NCBI RefSeq assembly: GCF_014873955.1
Contig: NZ_JADBED010000002.1
Coordinates: forward strand, 1-64,000
Direction: 5' to 3'
Origin: Nesterenkonia lutea
GTDB lineage: Bacteria > Actinomycetota > Actinomycetes > Actinomycetales > Micrococcaceae
Length of the DNA stretch: 64,000 nt
In this document: in pieces, positions 16,710 through 25,312 of the stretch
How the letters are laid out: each line of letters begins with the position of its first letter
How positions within the stretch are numbered: the first letter of the stretch is position 1
Position numbers and translations under genes: made by a program
The notes under the pieces: generated by a model
Databases searched by the model: none
Told to the model about the DNA's origin: nothing
What the model saw: the letters and a program-made list of their open reading frames with translations, nothing else

Positions 16710-18314
16710 TCATGTGATGGGTCTCGGTTTCCAGGCTTGGTTAGTCTCGGTGACCGCGACTTCCGCGGCGACTTGGAGCACCTTGAACGGAATCCCGGGC
16801 CGCTTACCGGTCTTGAGGATAAACTTGCCCGTGTGGGGTCGCCGCTCAGTGCCCACTCCCCCACCGGAATCATCAGTCCAGTCGGTGATCCAGGACTTCT
16901 CCGTATCCGACAGGGCGAACACCGTCTCGAGGTTGCCCATCTCATCCGGGGCGAGTCCACCGAGGAACACCATCTCTGAGCGGTTCACGAACCCCCACGC
17001 CACATCGGTCAGCGTCCCGGACGAGAGCTTCAGATCATTCATGGTGTGGGTGATCATGATCTGTCCAATGCCCCTCCCCCGGTTCAGCCGCGTCAGGGAG
17101 TCCACGAAGTAGACCATCTGATCCGAGGCGCGCAGCACCTTCCACAACTCATCCATCACCAGAAGATAATGCTTCGGCGGAATGCCTCGATCGGTGGTCA
17201 GGATCTTCTCGGTGGCCACGGTGACGGTCCCGAGGTTCCAGCACAAGGACTGCACCGCAGCCATGAGAACAGTGTCGTTCTCATTGACGCCGGACACGTC
17301 AAACACCACCGGCTTACCGGGAATGATGTGCGCCGACGTCCGCCGAGAAAATAGGTTGCCGTAGAGCCCATCAGGCCCCATCGAGATCAGCGCATCCAAG
17401 AGCCCCTGCACACGCGCGTCGTAGGCATCCTCGTCCTCGTGGGTCAGGGTCAGAGTCCGTAGCGTCGCCGGCCGGGACTGGATGAACTCGGTCAGATCCG
17501 GGATCAGCGCCGGGGTAGTGAGATTCGGGTCTAGCGTGCGGATCGCGTGAGACAAGATCGTGGTCTCGTGCGGTTCCAGGCTGCGCCGCGCGAACATGGC
17601 CACCAGCCCGCTCATCAACGAGAGCTGCTGCGTGCGCAGATCGTTGAGCCCTTCTTCCCGGGCATTCTCATTCTTCACGTCCGCCAGCGCGGCCGCGAAG
17701 GCCGACATGTCCATAGGGTTGATATGCGCGCGCCCCGGAGCGAACTCGATCACCTGGCCATCGGCCGCCCGAATCAGGTCCACGTAATCGGGCCGAGCGT
17801 CAGAGAGCGCCATAGGGATGATGCCCCAATCCAACAGGACCGCGACCATGCGCTTAACCAGCGAGGATTTCCCCAGGCCCGGTTGCCCGAGCACGAACGC
17901 CGAAGGGTTACGGATCAGCTCAGATGTGAACCAGGAGATCGGATCAGCACAGACCAGAGACCGGCGCCGCAAATCCACGCCCAGCGGAGCGCCGACGAGA
18001 TCCACCCCGGAGCCGGCGATAAAGGGCCAGTAGCCGCAGAGCTGAACCGTGGTGCCCTGTAGCTCATAGGGACGTTCCACGAAGCCCACAGGCCCGCCAC
18101 CGGGCCTGTTCCAGCCCGTAGCACCCGGCTGAGTCAGAGTTTCCTTGCGATCCGACTGGATCTGCGCGAAGACCCGTCGAAGCCCCGTGACCGGCTTCGC
18201 GGTCTCGCGAGCTCGACGGTCCTCCCGCTCCAATCGGGCGACATCTTTCTTGGAGAGCACCAGGCCCGAGGCTTCCGCCTGGCTGTGTTCCTTGGATTTC
18301 CGTGGACTCATCAT
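16710..18314 (-). CDS. VirB4/TraC-type secretion ATPase
   Basis: A 534-residue ATPase that would drive substrate or pilin movement through the conjugation channel. Walker A FVLGQPGLGKSSLVKRM lies at about residues 142-158 and Walker B HYLLVMDELWKVL in the second half, followed by the RGRGIGQIMITHTMNDL sensor motif. The N-terminal VirB4 domain is short, as in actinobacterial systems of the SCO6881/SCO6880 type. The ATG at 18314 follows AAGGGG. The gene is the last of a leftward series beginning at 23382. Confidence 0.88.
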   Translation of the reverse strand: MMSPRKSKEHSQAEASGLVLSKKDVARLEREDRRARETAKPVTGLRRVFAQIQSDRKETLTQPGATGWNRPGGGPVGFVERPYELQGTTVQLCGYWPFIAGSGVDLVGAPLGVDLRRRSLVCADPISWFTSELIRNPSAFVLGQPGLGKSSLVKRMVAVLLDWGIIPMALSDARPDYVDLIRAADGQVIEFAPGRAHINPMDMSAFAAALADVKNENAREEGLNDLRTQQLSLMSGLVAMFARRSLEPHETTILSHAIRTLDPNLTTPALIPDLTEFIQSRPATLRTLTLTHEDEDAYDARVQGLLDALISMGPDGLYGNLFSRRTSAHIIPGKPVVFDVSGVNENDTVLMAAVQSLCWNLGTVTVATEKILTTDRGIPPKHYLLVMDELWKVLRASDQMVYFVDSLTRLNRGRGIGQIMITHTMNDLKLSSGTLTDVAWGFVNRSEMVFLGGLAPDEMGNLETVFALSDTEKSWITDWTDDSGGGVGTERRPHTGKFILKTGKRPGIPFKVLQVAAEVAVTETNQAWKPRPIT

Positions 18315-18337
18315 CAACACCCCTTCAGGTGTGTGGT

Positions 18338-19849
18338 TTAGGAGAAGAAGTCTTGAATCTCGTCGTTGAGCAGCATGTGATCGGGCAGCACAACACCTAA
18401 CGGCAAACCCGCCTGGAACGTCACGGCCTGATTCGCCAGTGCCTTACGAACGCGCAGACGCGTTCTCGAGAACAGGGCCGGCACTTCCTTATCCAGCCGG
18501 CGGAACTGTTCGGGATCAGTCACCGAGACAGTCACGATGGTCCCGAACCGGGCCACACCGGCCCCCATCGTTTCTTCCTGAGCCGACTTCAGCGCCGCCT
18601 TCTGCCGCTGCGCAGCCCGGACTGAAACCCGCTGCTGAGATCCACCGAAGGTCGCTTCCTTGATCTCGCGCTGCACGAGATCGGTGGTCCGGTCGATGGA
18701 GACCGGACGATAGAGCAGGGTCACCCGCTTACGGAGCACCCCTGGCATCGGCTCGAGGAGCCGGCGCAGAGAATCATGGGTGAATGTGCCGCGCGGTTCC
18801 TCATAGAGCGTCCAGGACGAGGAATAGGCCCTGTCGTGCTTGTAGTAGTTGAAGAGATCCGCAGCGTAGGACGGGCCGGCGTCAACCCAGCGCAGGTTCG
18901 TCCCGCCCTCCATCTGCGCTTCTTCCACGGCCGGCGCAGTCTGAGGATCATAGGCAACGCGCGTGAAGTCGATGATCTCCTGAGCCCCGCACGCCTGGAC
19001 GACCCCGGCCCCGGTGGAATGCAGCCCGCCGAGGATTCCCGGGAGTCGATCGCCAATGTCGATCGCCATTTCATCGCGGCCACGATCGCGGTTCGCCTCG
19101 AACGCTTTACCGTCGAAAGTCACCGTGAGCCGCACCGTCATTTCCGGTGCCCCGTGGTCATACTCATCAGCGATTCCGTCAGTGACCATGCGAGCAAACT
19201 CAGGGCCACCATCAGCCCGGTTATGGGAGAGCAGTCGGCGCAGTCGCAGCCCGGTATCGGGCGCAGATTCAATCGTGACCGAGGCCCCGCGGATTCCGTC
19301 ATCTTGGCCGCGAGCTTGGAGCCAACCGCCCCAGTGGGACACCTGACGCTTGACCGCTTCCTCATCCACGAGAGCATCGCCATCCGGGCGCGCCTCGATC
19401 ACCACGGAGTAGTTATAAGCTCCCCGGCCGGTGATGCGCAGCAGTCCGAAGGGCTGGCCGGCGCTATCAAGGTGTTCTGAGAGTTCGGTATCGGCCATGA
19501 GCCCGGGAAGGCGCGTGACGCCATCCGGTGTCTGGCCCGTGGGGCCTGAGACGTAGAGGTGCTTGCCGGCACGTTCTTTACGTCGTTGCGCGATTTTCAG
19601 CATGGTTCTCCCATAGATCGAGTGGCCTTGCCGCTTGGTGACCAGCAACAGCACAGCGCCGAGTACCCCGACACCGATCACCACGCCGGTAACAGCCGCG
19701 CGGCCCGTGGCCATCAAAACGATGGCCACCACAATGAACGGAACCCCAGCCAGTGAGACACCCAGGGAGAGCCCCAAGATGCCGGTGCGCTGAGGATGGC
19801 GAAGGTTGCCATAGACCCCGGGGATCACCCCAGATGTTGAATCGCTCAT
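18338..19849 (-). CDS. SCO6880-family type IV secretion membrane protein
   Basis: A 503-residue protein with two adjacent N-terminal membrane segments (about residues 25-75) and a large cytoplasmic domain including DGDALVDEEAVKRQVSHWG. This matches the SCO6880 family found beside VirB4 in actinobacterial conjugative elements, a fusion-like equivalent of VirB3/PrgI plus the VirB4 N-terminal domain. Its start overlaps the stop of the upstream gene as ATGA. It probably anchors the VirB4 ATPase to the membrane. Confidence 0.8.
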   Translation of the reverse strand: MSDSTSGVIPGVYGNLRHPQRTGILGLSLGVSLAGVPFIVVAIVLMATGRAAVTGVVIGVGVLGAVLLLVTKRQGHSIYGRTMLKIAQRRKERAGKHLYVSGPTGQTPDGVTRLPGLMADTELSEHLDSAGQPFGLLRITGRGAYNYSVVIEARPDGDALVDEEAVKRQVSHWGGWLQARGQDDGIRGASVTIESAPDTGLRLRRLLSHNRADGGPEFARMVTDGIADEYDHGAPEMTVRLTVTFDGKAFEANRDRGRDEMAIDIGDRLPGILGGLHSTGAGVVQACGAQEIIDFTRVAYDPQTAPAVEEAQMEGGTNLRWVDAGPSYAADLFNYYKHDRAYSSSWTLYEEPRGTFTHDSLRRLLEPMPGVLRKRVTLLYRPVSIDRTTDLVQREIKEATFGGSQQRVSVRAAQRQKAALKSAQEETMGAGVARFGTIVTVSVTDPEQFRRLDKEVPALFSRTRLRVRKALANQAVTFQAGLPLGVVLPDHMLLNDEIQDFFS

Positions 19850-21684
19850 GCGCCACTTTCCCCGTCGTCGCCTTCAACGGCATCGTTGATCTGTGCCCCG
19901 GAGGCAGTGCCGGTATCAATGACGTTCTTCAACTGCTGCGTCTTGGCAGCACCAGATCCCCGCGTTTTCCCGGTGGTGGAACCGGAATCACTACCGGTGT
20001 TCTGTGAGGCACCCGAAGCGGCTGCGCCGCCACCTGAGCCGCTGTGTCCGTCGCTGGAATCACCGGAGGATTCAGCGCCGCCGGGGGTGCCGGCGTCTAC
20101 GCCAACACCACTAGATCCGCCGGCACCCTCAGAGCCACTGCCGGACCCGCCACCAGAGGAAGCAGATCCCCCACCGGAAGCCGAAGCCCCGGCGGGAGTC
20201 GAAGCATCCTGACCACCACCGGAAGATCCTCCCGAGGAATCACCCCCAGCAGCAGAACCGCCACCAGCGCCACCCGCAGCGCCGCCGGCCGAGGAAGCAC
20301 CCGCAGCCGCGCCGCCGCTATCAGCCCCGGCAGATTCAGCGCCACCGGCTGCACCGCCAGCCCCGGATTCACCGGAGCCATCGTCACCGCCAGAAGAATC
20401 AGAACCGGAGTCGCTACCCGAGGTAGGAGTAGCGCCGCCCGGTGTCGAACCAGCAGCACCGCCACCAGAGCCCCCGTCAGCACCACCAGCAGATCCGGCA
20501 CCGCCGGAGGCCCCGGCCCCTTGGCCAGCGCCTGACCCGGCCGCGCCGGATGATGCCCCGCCCGCAGCGCCCGCGCCGGACGCACCGGCACCAACCGCTC
20601 CGCCGCCACCCGCAGCGCCCACGCCACCGCTGGCAGCTGCACCGCTTCCACCGGCAACAGCGGTGCCACCCCCTGCTACAGCAGGAGCGGCAGCGCCGCC
20701 CGAAGCGCCTATGACCGCTGCGCCGGCCGCGACCGTGGCCGCGCCCGCAATAGCTGCGCCACCGCCAAAGGCGGCAGCGCCCATCGCCGCAGCAGGAGCA
20801 ATGAACTTGATCAGCGCCGGCAGCGCGAGGCCGGCCAGCGCGAGAATGAGCATCCCGGTCATTGCCGCCGAGTAATTCTGCAGCTCGCCGGCGAGGTCCT
20901 CGATTTCTGAATCTTCGGTCATCATGCGCAGCCCCAGCGCGTAGATCCCGGCCGCGACTGGCTTGAAGAGCAATAGCGCGATAAGCCAGGAGTTGATCTT
21001 CTGAAACGCCTGTTTACCCGAGACCGAGCCCGTAGAGGCAGCCACCACAGGGAGGAATGCGAGCAGTACCAGAATGGTTACATCGCGGAAGATCATCAGA
21101 AGGAAGTTCATGATCGCGCCGAAGAACGTCAGCAGCGACACGATCAGGAAAACGCCGATGTTCTGGCCCATGTCACCGACCGGAGCGGCCAAGATCTCTA
21201 GGTTCGCGTCACCTTCCGTCGCCCGGTCAAGCAGCCAGGCGGCGGTGCTGTCGCCAGCGGCGAGTAGCGCCCCGATGGCCACCGCGTAGACCCCGGTGAC
21301 CACGATCAGCGTCACTATGGGCGCGAATGCGGTGATGATCTTCTTGAAGTCCATACTCAGGACCATCCGGCCCAGGCCAAACAAGAAGCCGATGATGGCG
21401 AACGCGGCGATGTAGTACCCCATGTCCGCTTGCAGAGACGCCACCGCAGGGTTATCGAGGTCAGGCCCCGGAGCGTTCATCCACCAGGTGGAGATCATTT
21501 CCAGGAAGGCCACAGCGCCGTTTGCAAGGCCCTGAGCGACCGCCTCTAGAGCGGCAGTCGCGGCATTGCCCGCGATAGCGCTTCCGGTACCGAGGACGCC
21601 CTCAACGATTTTGCATGCGCCGTTGTCCCATGAGCACGACGAACCCTCTTCCTCAGCGGCAGCCAGGAGAGTCATCAGGACCAT
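19846..21684 (-). CDS. VirB6/TrbL-like channel protein with Gly/Ala/Ser-rich tail
   Basis: A 612-residue protein. An export-like N-terminus is followed by six or more membrane segments over roughly residues 45-310, with the DFKKIITAFAPIVTLIVVTG pattern typical of TrbL/VirB6 pore proteins. The remaining part, from about residue 330, is almost pure Gly, Ala, Ser, Asp and Pro in short repeats and must be disordered. The ATG at 21684 is chosen over a GTG at 21699 because GGAGG lies eight bases before it. It would form the inner-membrane pore. The size of the tail is unusual. Confidence 0.75.
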   Translation of the reverse strand: MVLMTLLAAAEEEGSSCSWDNGACKIVEGVLGTGSAIAGNAATAALEAVAQGLANGAVAFLEMISTWWMNAPGPDLDNPAVASLQADMGYYIAAFAIIGFLFGLGRMVLSMDFKKIITAFAPIVTLIVVTGVYAVAIGALLAAGDSTAAWLLDRATEGDANLEILAAPVGDMGQNIGVFLIVSLLTFFGAIMNFLLMIFRDVTILVLLAFLPVVAASTGSVSGKQAFQKINSWLIALLLFKPVAAGIYALGLRMMTEDSEIEDLAGELQNYSAAMTGMLILALAGLALPALIKFIAPAAAMGAAAFGGGAAIAGAATVAAGAAVIGASGGAAAPAVAGGGTAVAGGSGAAASGGVGAAGGGGAVGAGASGAGAAGGASSGAAGSGAGQGAGASGGAGSAGGADGGSGGGAAGSTPGGATPTSGSDSGSDSSGGDDGSGESGAGGAAGGAESAGADSGGAAAGASSAGGAAGGAGGGSAAGGDSSGGSSGGGQDASTPAGASASGGGSASSGGGSGSGSEGAGGSSGVGVDAGTPGGAESSGDSSDGHSGSGGGAAASGASQNTGSDSGSTTGKTRGSGAAKTQQLKNVIDTGTASGAQINDAVEGDDGESGA

Positions 21685-21689
21685 TGGAC

Positions 21690-22430
21690 CTACCTCCACT
21701 CAGTGAAATCAGACGTTTCAGTCAGTTCGCTAAACGGAGCCTCACCGGCAGCGAGATCAAGTCGCCAGTCGTTCGCATCCTCGTTCCACAGCAAAGTGAA
21801 ATCGTAGGCACCGTCCGCCGAAAGATCTGGATAACCCAGCCAGACCCGCACGGTCGCTTCTTCGGCGGAAGAATCCACGATTCGGAACCCGCGCACTAGC
21901 ACGCCCTCAAAGTTCTCGGCAGATTCGTCGGCTGAGACCTGCGGCAGTGCTTCGCGTGCTCCTGGACTGTCTACAGCGGCCTCATACTCGCGGCCGACAA
22001 CGAAGCTGAGGAACAGGCTTGGTGCGGCGAACGCTGCGCCGGCTGGCGTCTGGGAGAAGCAGCGCCAGAAGCCGTCCTCTTGGACGGCTGGCCCGTGCTC
22101 GTCAGAGACGGGCAGGGCCAAGCCCTCTGCCCCGTCGAAGTCTTCCCACGCGAATTCAGGTGCTTCAGCGGGGAACGCGCTATCGGCGTCCATACCCTCA
22201 CACTGAGACACCGCACCGGCCTGTTCTTCTGCCGGTTCCTCATCTTCCGGTTCCACCGGCTCAGGAGCCGGTGAATCCGTGTTCTGCGCTGCTGGTTCCT
22301 CGTCGGGCGCATCATCTGAGCCGGCGGGAATCGTGAGCAGACCCACCACCACGACAACAATGACGATCAGCAGTCCCGCCCCCCAAAATATCCAGGAGCG
22401 CCCGCCGCGCTGCTTGTTTGTACGTGCCAT
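21690..22430 (-). CDS. Single-pass membrane protein of the secretion cluster
   Basis: A 246-residue protein: short basic N-terminus, one membrane helix at about residues 13-33, a Pro/Glu-rich linker of about 40 residues, then a globular domain ending in WLGYPDLSADGAYDFTLLW and a DWRLDLA strand. The architecture resembles the extracellular assembly proteins (VirB8/TcpC class) with an NTF2-like outer domain, although no single motif proves it. The gene lies between the pilin-like and TrbL-like genes. The protein at 46132-46737 has the same plan and may be a partner. Confidence 0.6.
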   Translation of the reverse strand: MARTNKQRGGRSWIFWGAGLLIVIVVVVVGLLTIPAGSDDAPDEEPAAQNTDSPAPEPVEPEDEEPAEEQAGAVSQCEGMDADSAFPAEAPEFAWEDFDGAEGLALPVSDEHGPAVQEDGFWRCFSQTPAGAAFAAPSLFLSFVVGREYEAAVDSPGAREALPQVSADESAENFEGVLVRGFRIVDSSAEEATVRVWLGYPDLSADGAYDFTLLWNEDANDWRLDLAAGEAPFSELTETSDFTEWR

Positions 22431-22465
22431 ATCGGTTTCCCGTCTCCGTCGTGGCTAGAGCGTCT

Positions 22466-22756
22466 TTAGATGAACACTCGGATGATGGCTGCCGCCGCCA
22501 CGGCGAGGATGCAGACGATGATCGAGATCACCAGGCCCTTGAAGCCGTTGATCTCACGTCCGGTGAAGGACGCGAACGCCAGGAAGCCGGCCGAGGCGAG
22601 GAAGCCGGCGAGGCCGAGCATGATCACCGCCCAGGAGATCCAGTTCAACAGTGTGGTGAATCCTTCGACCCCGGGAGGCTGTTCCGGGCTCACGTCAGGG
22701 ACGATGCCGGCCGGGGTCAGTCCAGACATTGCTGACAGTAGTTCGAGAATCATCAT
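22466..22756 (-). CDS. Small two-helix membrane protein, VirB2/TrbC-like
   Basis: A 96-residue protein with two strong membrane segments: WISWAVIMLGLAGFLASAGF and, near the end, GLVISIIVCILAVAAAAII. Size, two helices joined by a short polar loop, and position in the cluster match VirB2/TrbC pilin-type proteins of actinobacterial conjugation systems. The ATG at 22756 overlaps the stop of the upstream gene and follows AGAGGAAG. No clear signal cleavage site is visible. Confidence 0.6.
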   Translation of the reverse strand: MMILELLSAMSGLTPAGIVPDVSPEQPPGVEGFTTLLNWISWAVIMLGLAGFLASAGFLAFASFTGREINGFKGLVISIIVCILAVAAAAIIRVFI

Positions 22757-23382
22757 GCTTCTTCCTCTTCTGCTGATTGGTGGAACTGACGAGTGATCTT
22801 CTGTAGCCGCTTCGGTGGCTTGGTGAAGTCCGGCGGCTGCACCCGCCAGCTCTCCACCCAGGGGATATGCGCCCCCAACGGGGCCTTGCGCACCAGGCGC
22901 TTGACCGCGCGCCGCTGCCACTCAAGAAGGCGCGGGGCATCATCGACGAGGATCAGCCCCAGCAACCGGGAGTCATTGAGTTCCCCAGCAAGCCACTGCT
23001 GAGTGAAATCCTCAGCCGCAGCGACCCCCGCCCAGTGGGTCCGCGCGACGACCACGACACCGAGCCGTGGCAACGGTCGCACCCACCCGGAAGCCACCGG
23101 CCAGCCCGTGCCGGCGTCGAGGGCCTGTTCTCCGAGCATCGCTGTCACCGTGGAGGTTCCGGCTCCCCCGTGGAGCCCCGCGACCGTGATCAGCCGGTGG
23201 TCTTGAACCGGTATCCGTGGCCACGGCACCGTGTCAGCCGGGGCCGACACAGACGCCAGCGGCTTCTGAGGGCCTGTGACGATGGTCTTCTCCCCCAAGA
23301 CCTCATCCCGTAACTCCCATACCGGTCCTGGGTCCTGGACTGGTATGTCGATGAACGGGTTGCTGCGCGGCACGGCTGGCAC
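22753..23382 (-). CDS. CpaE/ParA-like protein of the secretion cluster
   Basis: A 209-residue soluble protein with a degenerate nucleotide loop, VAGLHGGAGTSTVTAML, near residues 67-83 where ParA/CpaE proteins have GGxGKT. The loop lysine is missing. The rest of the fold (VVVVARTHWAGVAAAEDF, then GLILVDDAPRL) fits this class. Proteins like this head actinobacterial conjugation operons and are catalogued as DUF6668-type, though that name is from memory. It is first in the leftward cluster, and its GTG start follows GAGGAG. Confidence 0.55.
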   Translation of the reverse strand: MPAVPRSNPFIDIPVQDPGPVWELRDEVLGEKTIVTGPQKPLASVSAPADTVPWPRIPVQDHRLITVAGLHGGAGTSTVTAMLGEQALDAGTGWPVASGWVRPLPRLGVVVVARTHWAGVAAAEDFTQQWLAGELNDSRLLGLILVDDAPRLLEWQRRAVKRLVRKAPLGAHIPWVESWRVQPPDFTKPPKRLQKITRQFHQSAEEEEA

Positions 23383-23534
23383 TCTCCTCGATCGCGGGTA
23401 GTCCTGCCCTTCAGAGCGCAGAGTGATCCGTAGACTCCAAGGGACCCTTCCACCCTAAATGCCTAATCAACGTTAAGAATATATAGACGATAGTAGATAT
23501 ATACGATCTCTTAGGCGTTTTGTACATTAGGAGC

Positions 23535-23801
23535 ATGACCGTGAACGATCCCAAGTTGATCGATGAGCTGCTGAAGGACTTTCCTGACCTGGCTACGCCA
23601 CAGGAGGTCGGGGACCTGCTGCGGGTCGGCATGGTGACGATCAATAAGTGGATCAGGGCAGGACACATCCCTGCGATCCGAGCCGGGCTGCGGGTTAATC
23701 GCATCCCCAAGAAGCAATTGAGGGATTTTCTGCTCAATGCCGATGAGATGAAAGACCCTGAGGCTGACGAGGCTCTCGGTAAGGAGAAGGATTCAGACTG
23801 A
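23535..23801 (+). CDS. Helix-turn-helix excisionase-like regulator
   Basis: An 88-residue protein with a MerR/excisionase HTH: TPQEVGDLLRVGMVTINKWIRAG, then PAIRAGLRVNRIPKKQL. The ribosome site AGGAG ends one base before the ATG at 23535 but seven bases before the GTG at 23541, so the GTG may be the true start. It stands at a divergent promoter region. Bases 23474-23500 upstream are AT-rich and contain an imperfect inverted repeat (ATATATA ... TATATAT), a plausible target. It probably regulates the secretion genes on both sides. Confidence 0.75.
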   Translation: MTVNDPKLIDELLKDFPDLATPQEVGDLLRVGMVTINKWIRAGHIPAIRAGLRVNRIPKKQLRDFLLNADEMKDPEADEALGKEKDSD

Positions 23802-25312
23802 TGGGCCAGATCACTCCTGATGAGGTTCCGGCGTTTCCTCAGTACGTCATCGATTACGACGAGGAAGCCCAGACCGCTCGACTCGATGGGGTGCCCATCG
23901 AACCGGCAGCAGGAGTGTCACTGCGTGAGGCTGCACTGACAGCAGCGGCGCGCAAAGCAGATACCCACGGCCTCGACGCAGTACGGGTCACGATCCGTTC
24001 CAACGTCGGGGAAGAGTGGAAGATGATCGTCTCCGTTCATGGCGAAACCATCGACACCACACCGCCCCCTGAATCGAAGAACACCCACAAAACCCGCAGA
24101 CGCACCGCCACCGTTCTCGGCGGAGTCGTTCTGTTGATGCTCGTCGGCGGGGGAACCGCCGTCGCGGTGCATCTGAGCACCGATACAGACCAAGACCAGG
24201 ACACAGCGCCCCCATGGGAGACCCCCGGGGCAAATGCCCAAGTCCCTGTGGGACTGCCTGACGGGTTCACCGGCCCGGCAGCCTGGTCAGTAGATATCAA
24301 CGATGACACCGGAGTCACCGGGCTTGACGATGGACGGATTCTCACCGCGAACAGCGATGGAATCCTCTCCGCCCGGCATCCCGAGACTGCTGAACCGACG
24401 TGGGCCGGTTCAGGTGCTCCGGCGGATCTCTCAGAGATCCACGAGAGCACCTGGGCCGGCGCCCCCGTTCTGGCTTCCTACTCACGCGGGAACCTCAACC
24501 TATGGCCCATAGAGGAAGTGCGCCCCGGCGATGCCGTGGCCCCCGAACAAGTGCCGGTGGATCACACCGCCGAACTGCTGTGGGAGGGAGACGCCCCCCT
24601 GGTCAGCCTGGGTGACTTCGTGGTGCTTGTCCCCGACGAGGCGGGCACGCTGACTGAGGTCACGATCCCCGCAGGATCTCAGCCCGTCTCAGCCGTGGAG
24701 GGCGAAGCTGTCTCTATCGGTGCTGACGCGATCTACAGGACCGGACTCGATGGAGAGTCCACCGTCACCGAGTTCACCCCGCCCGGAGGTGTCGAGGGTC
24801 GGCCAGAGATGTTCTGGACCATCGGTACCGAGGCCCTGGTGCTGGCGTGGTCGGGCAACGGTGCAGCCGATGAACCGGTGATTGCGGTCATGGACCAGGA
24901 CACCGGGGAAACGATCATCAAAGACCGGATCGAACGGCTGCCCAATGAGAGCGCCGAGATCACCTACAACACCGGATCGCAGCGCGCCGTGATTGGCGCC
25001 CTGGCGATCCGCTACGACGACGATCCCAGCCTCAACGAGGTCCCCGTGCTGGAAGATCCGGTGCTCGCCGGCAACACCCTCTACGGCAACACCACAGACG
25101 GGCCGGCCCAAGTGGATTTCGGCCGGTCCCAGGACGGGGCTGAGACCTACCCGACCTTCACAGATGACGACACAGCCCCGCTCATCGTCGCTGACGATGC
25201 CGCCTACGTCGTGGCCCCACGACTAGACGAAACGATCCTCTACAGGGCACCAGCAGACGTGGACGAGGCAGACGACGCGGAGACCTCTGAGAACGGAGAC
25301 GACGATTCATGA
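23801..25312 (+). CDS. Membrane-anchored extracytoplasmic protein, conjugation cluster
   Basis: A 503-residue protein: about 100 cytoplasmic residues, one membrane helix (VLGGVVLLMLVGGGTAVAV), then about 370 exported residues with repeated strand patterns such as DDGRILTANSDGILSARHPET and DEAGTLTEV, suggesting a beta-propeller. It starts on the TGATG overlap with the HTH gene and ends overlapping the ParA-like gene, so the three form one operon. Its role in transfer is unknown. Homologues accompany SCO6880-type clusters. Confidence 0.6.
   Translation: MGQITPDEVPAFPQYVIDYDEEAQTARLDGVPIEPAAGVSLREAALTAAARKADTHGLDAVRVTIRSNVGEEWKMIVSVHGETIDTTPPPESKNTHKTRRRTATVLGGVVLLMLVGGGTAVAVHLSTDTDQDQDTAPPWETPGANAQVPVGLPDGFTGPAAWSVDINDDTGVTGLDDGRILTANSDGILSARHPETAEPTWAGSGAPADLSEIHESTWAGAPVLASYSRGNLNLWPIEEVRPGDAVAPEQVPVDHTAELLWEGDAPLVSLGDFVVLVPDEAGTLTEVTIPAGSQPVSAVEGEAVSIGADAIYRTGLDGESTVTEFTPPGGVEGRPEMFWTIGTEALVLAWSGNGAADEPVIAVMDQDTGETIIKDRIERLPNESAEITYNTGSQRAVIGALAIRYDDDPSLNEVPVLEDPVLAGNTLYGNTTDGPAQVDFGRSQDGAETYPTFTDDDTAPLIVADDAAYVVAPRLDETILYRAPADVDEADDAETSENGDDDS

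Noticed and set aside
20097..20669. Long minus- and plus-strand frames across the repeat-rich part of the VirB6-like gene
   Set aside because: They are antisense or out-of-frame readings of GC-rich Gly/Ala/Ser codons; no start site or family signature, and the VirB6-like frame explains the region.
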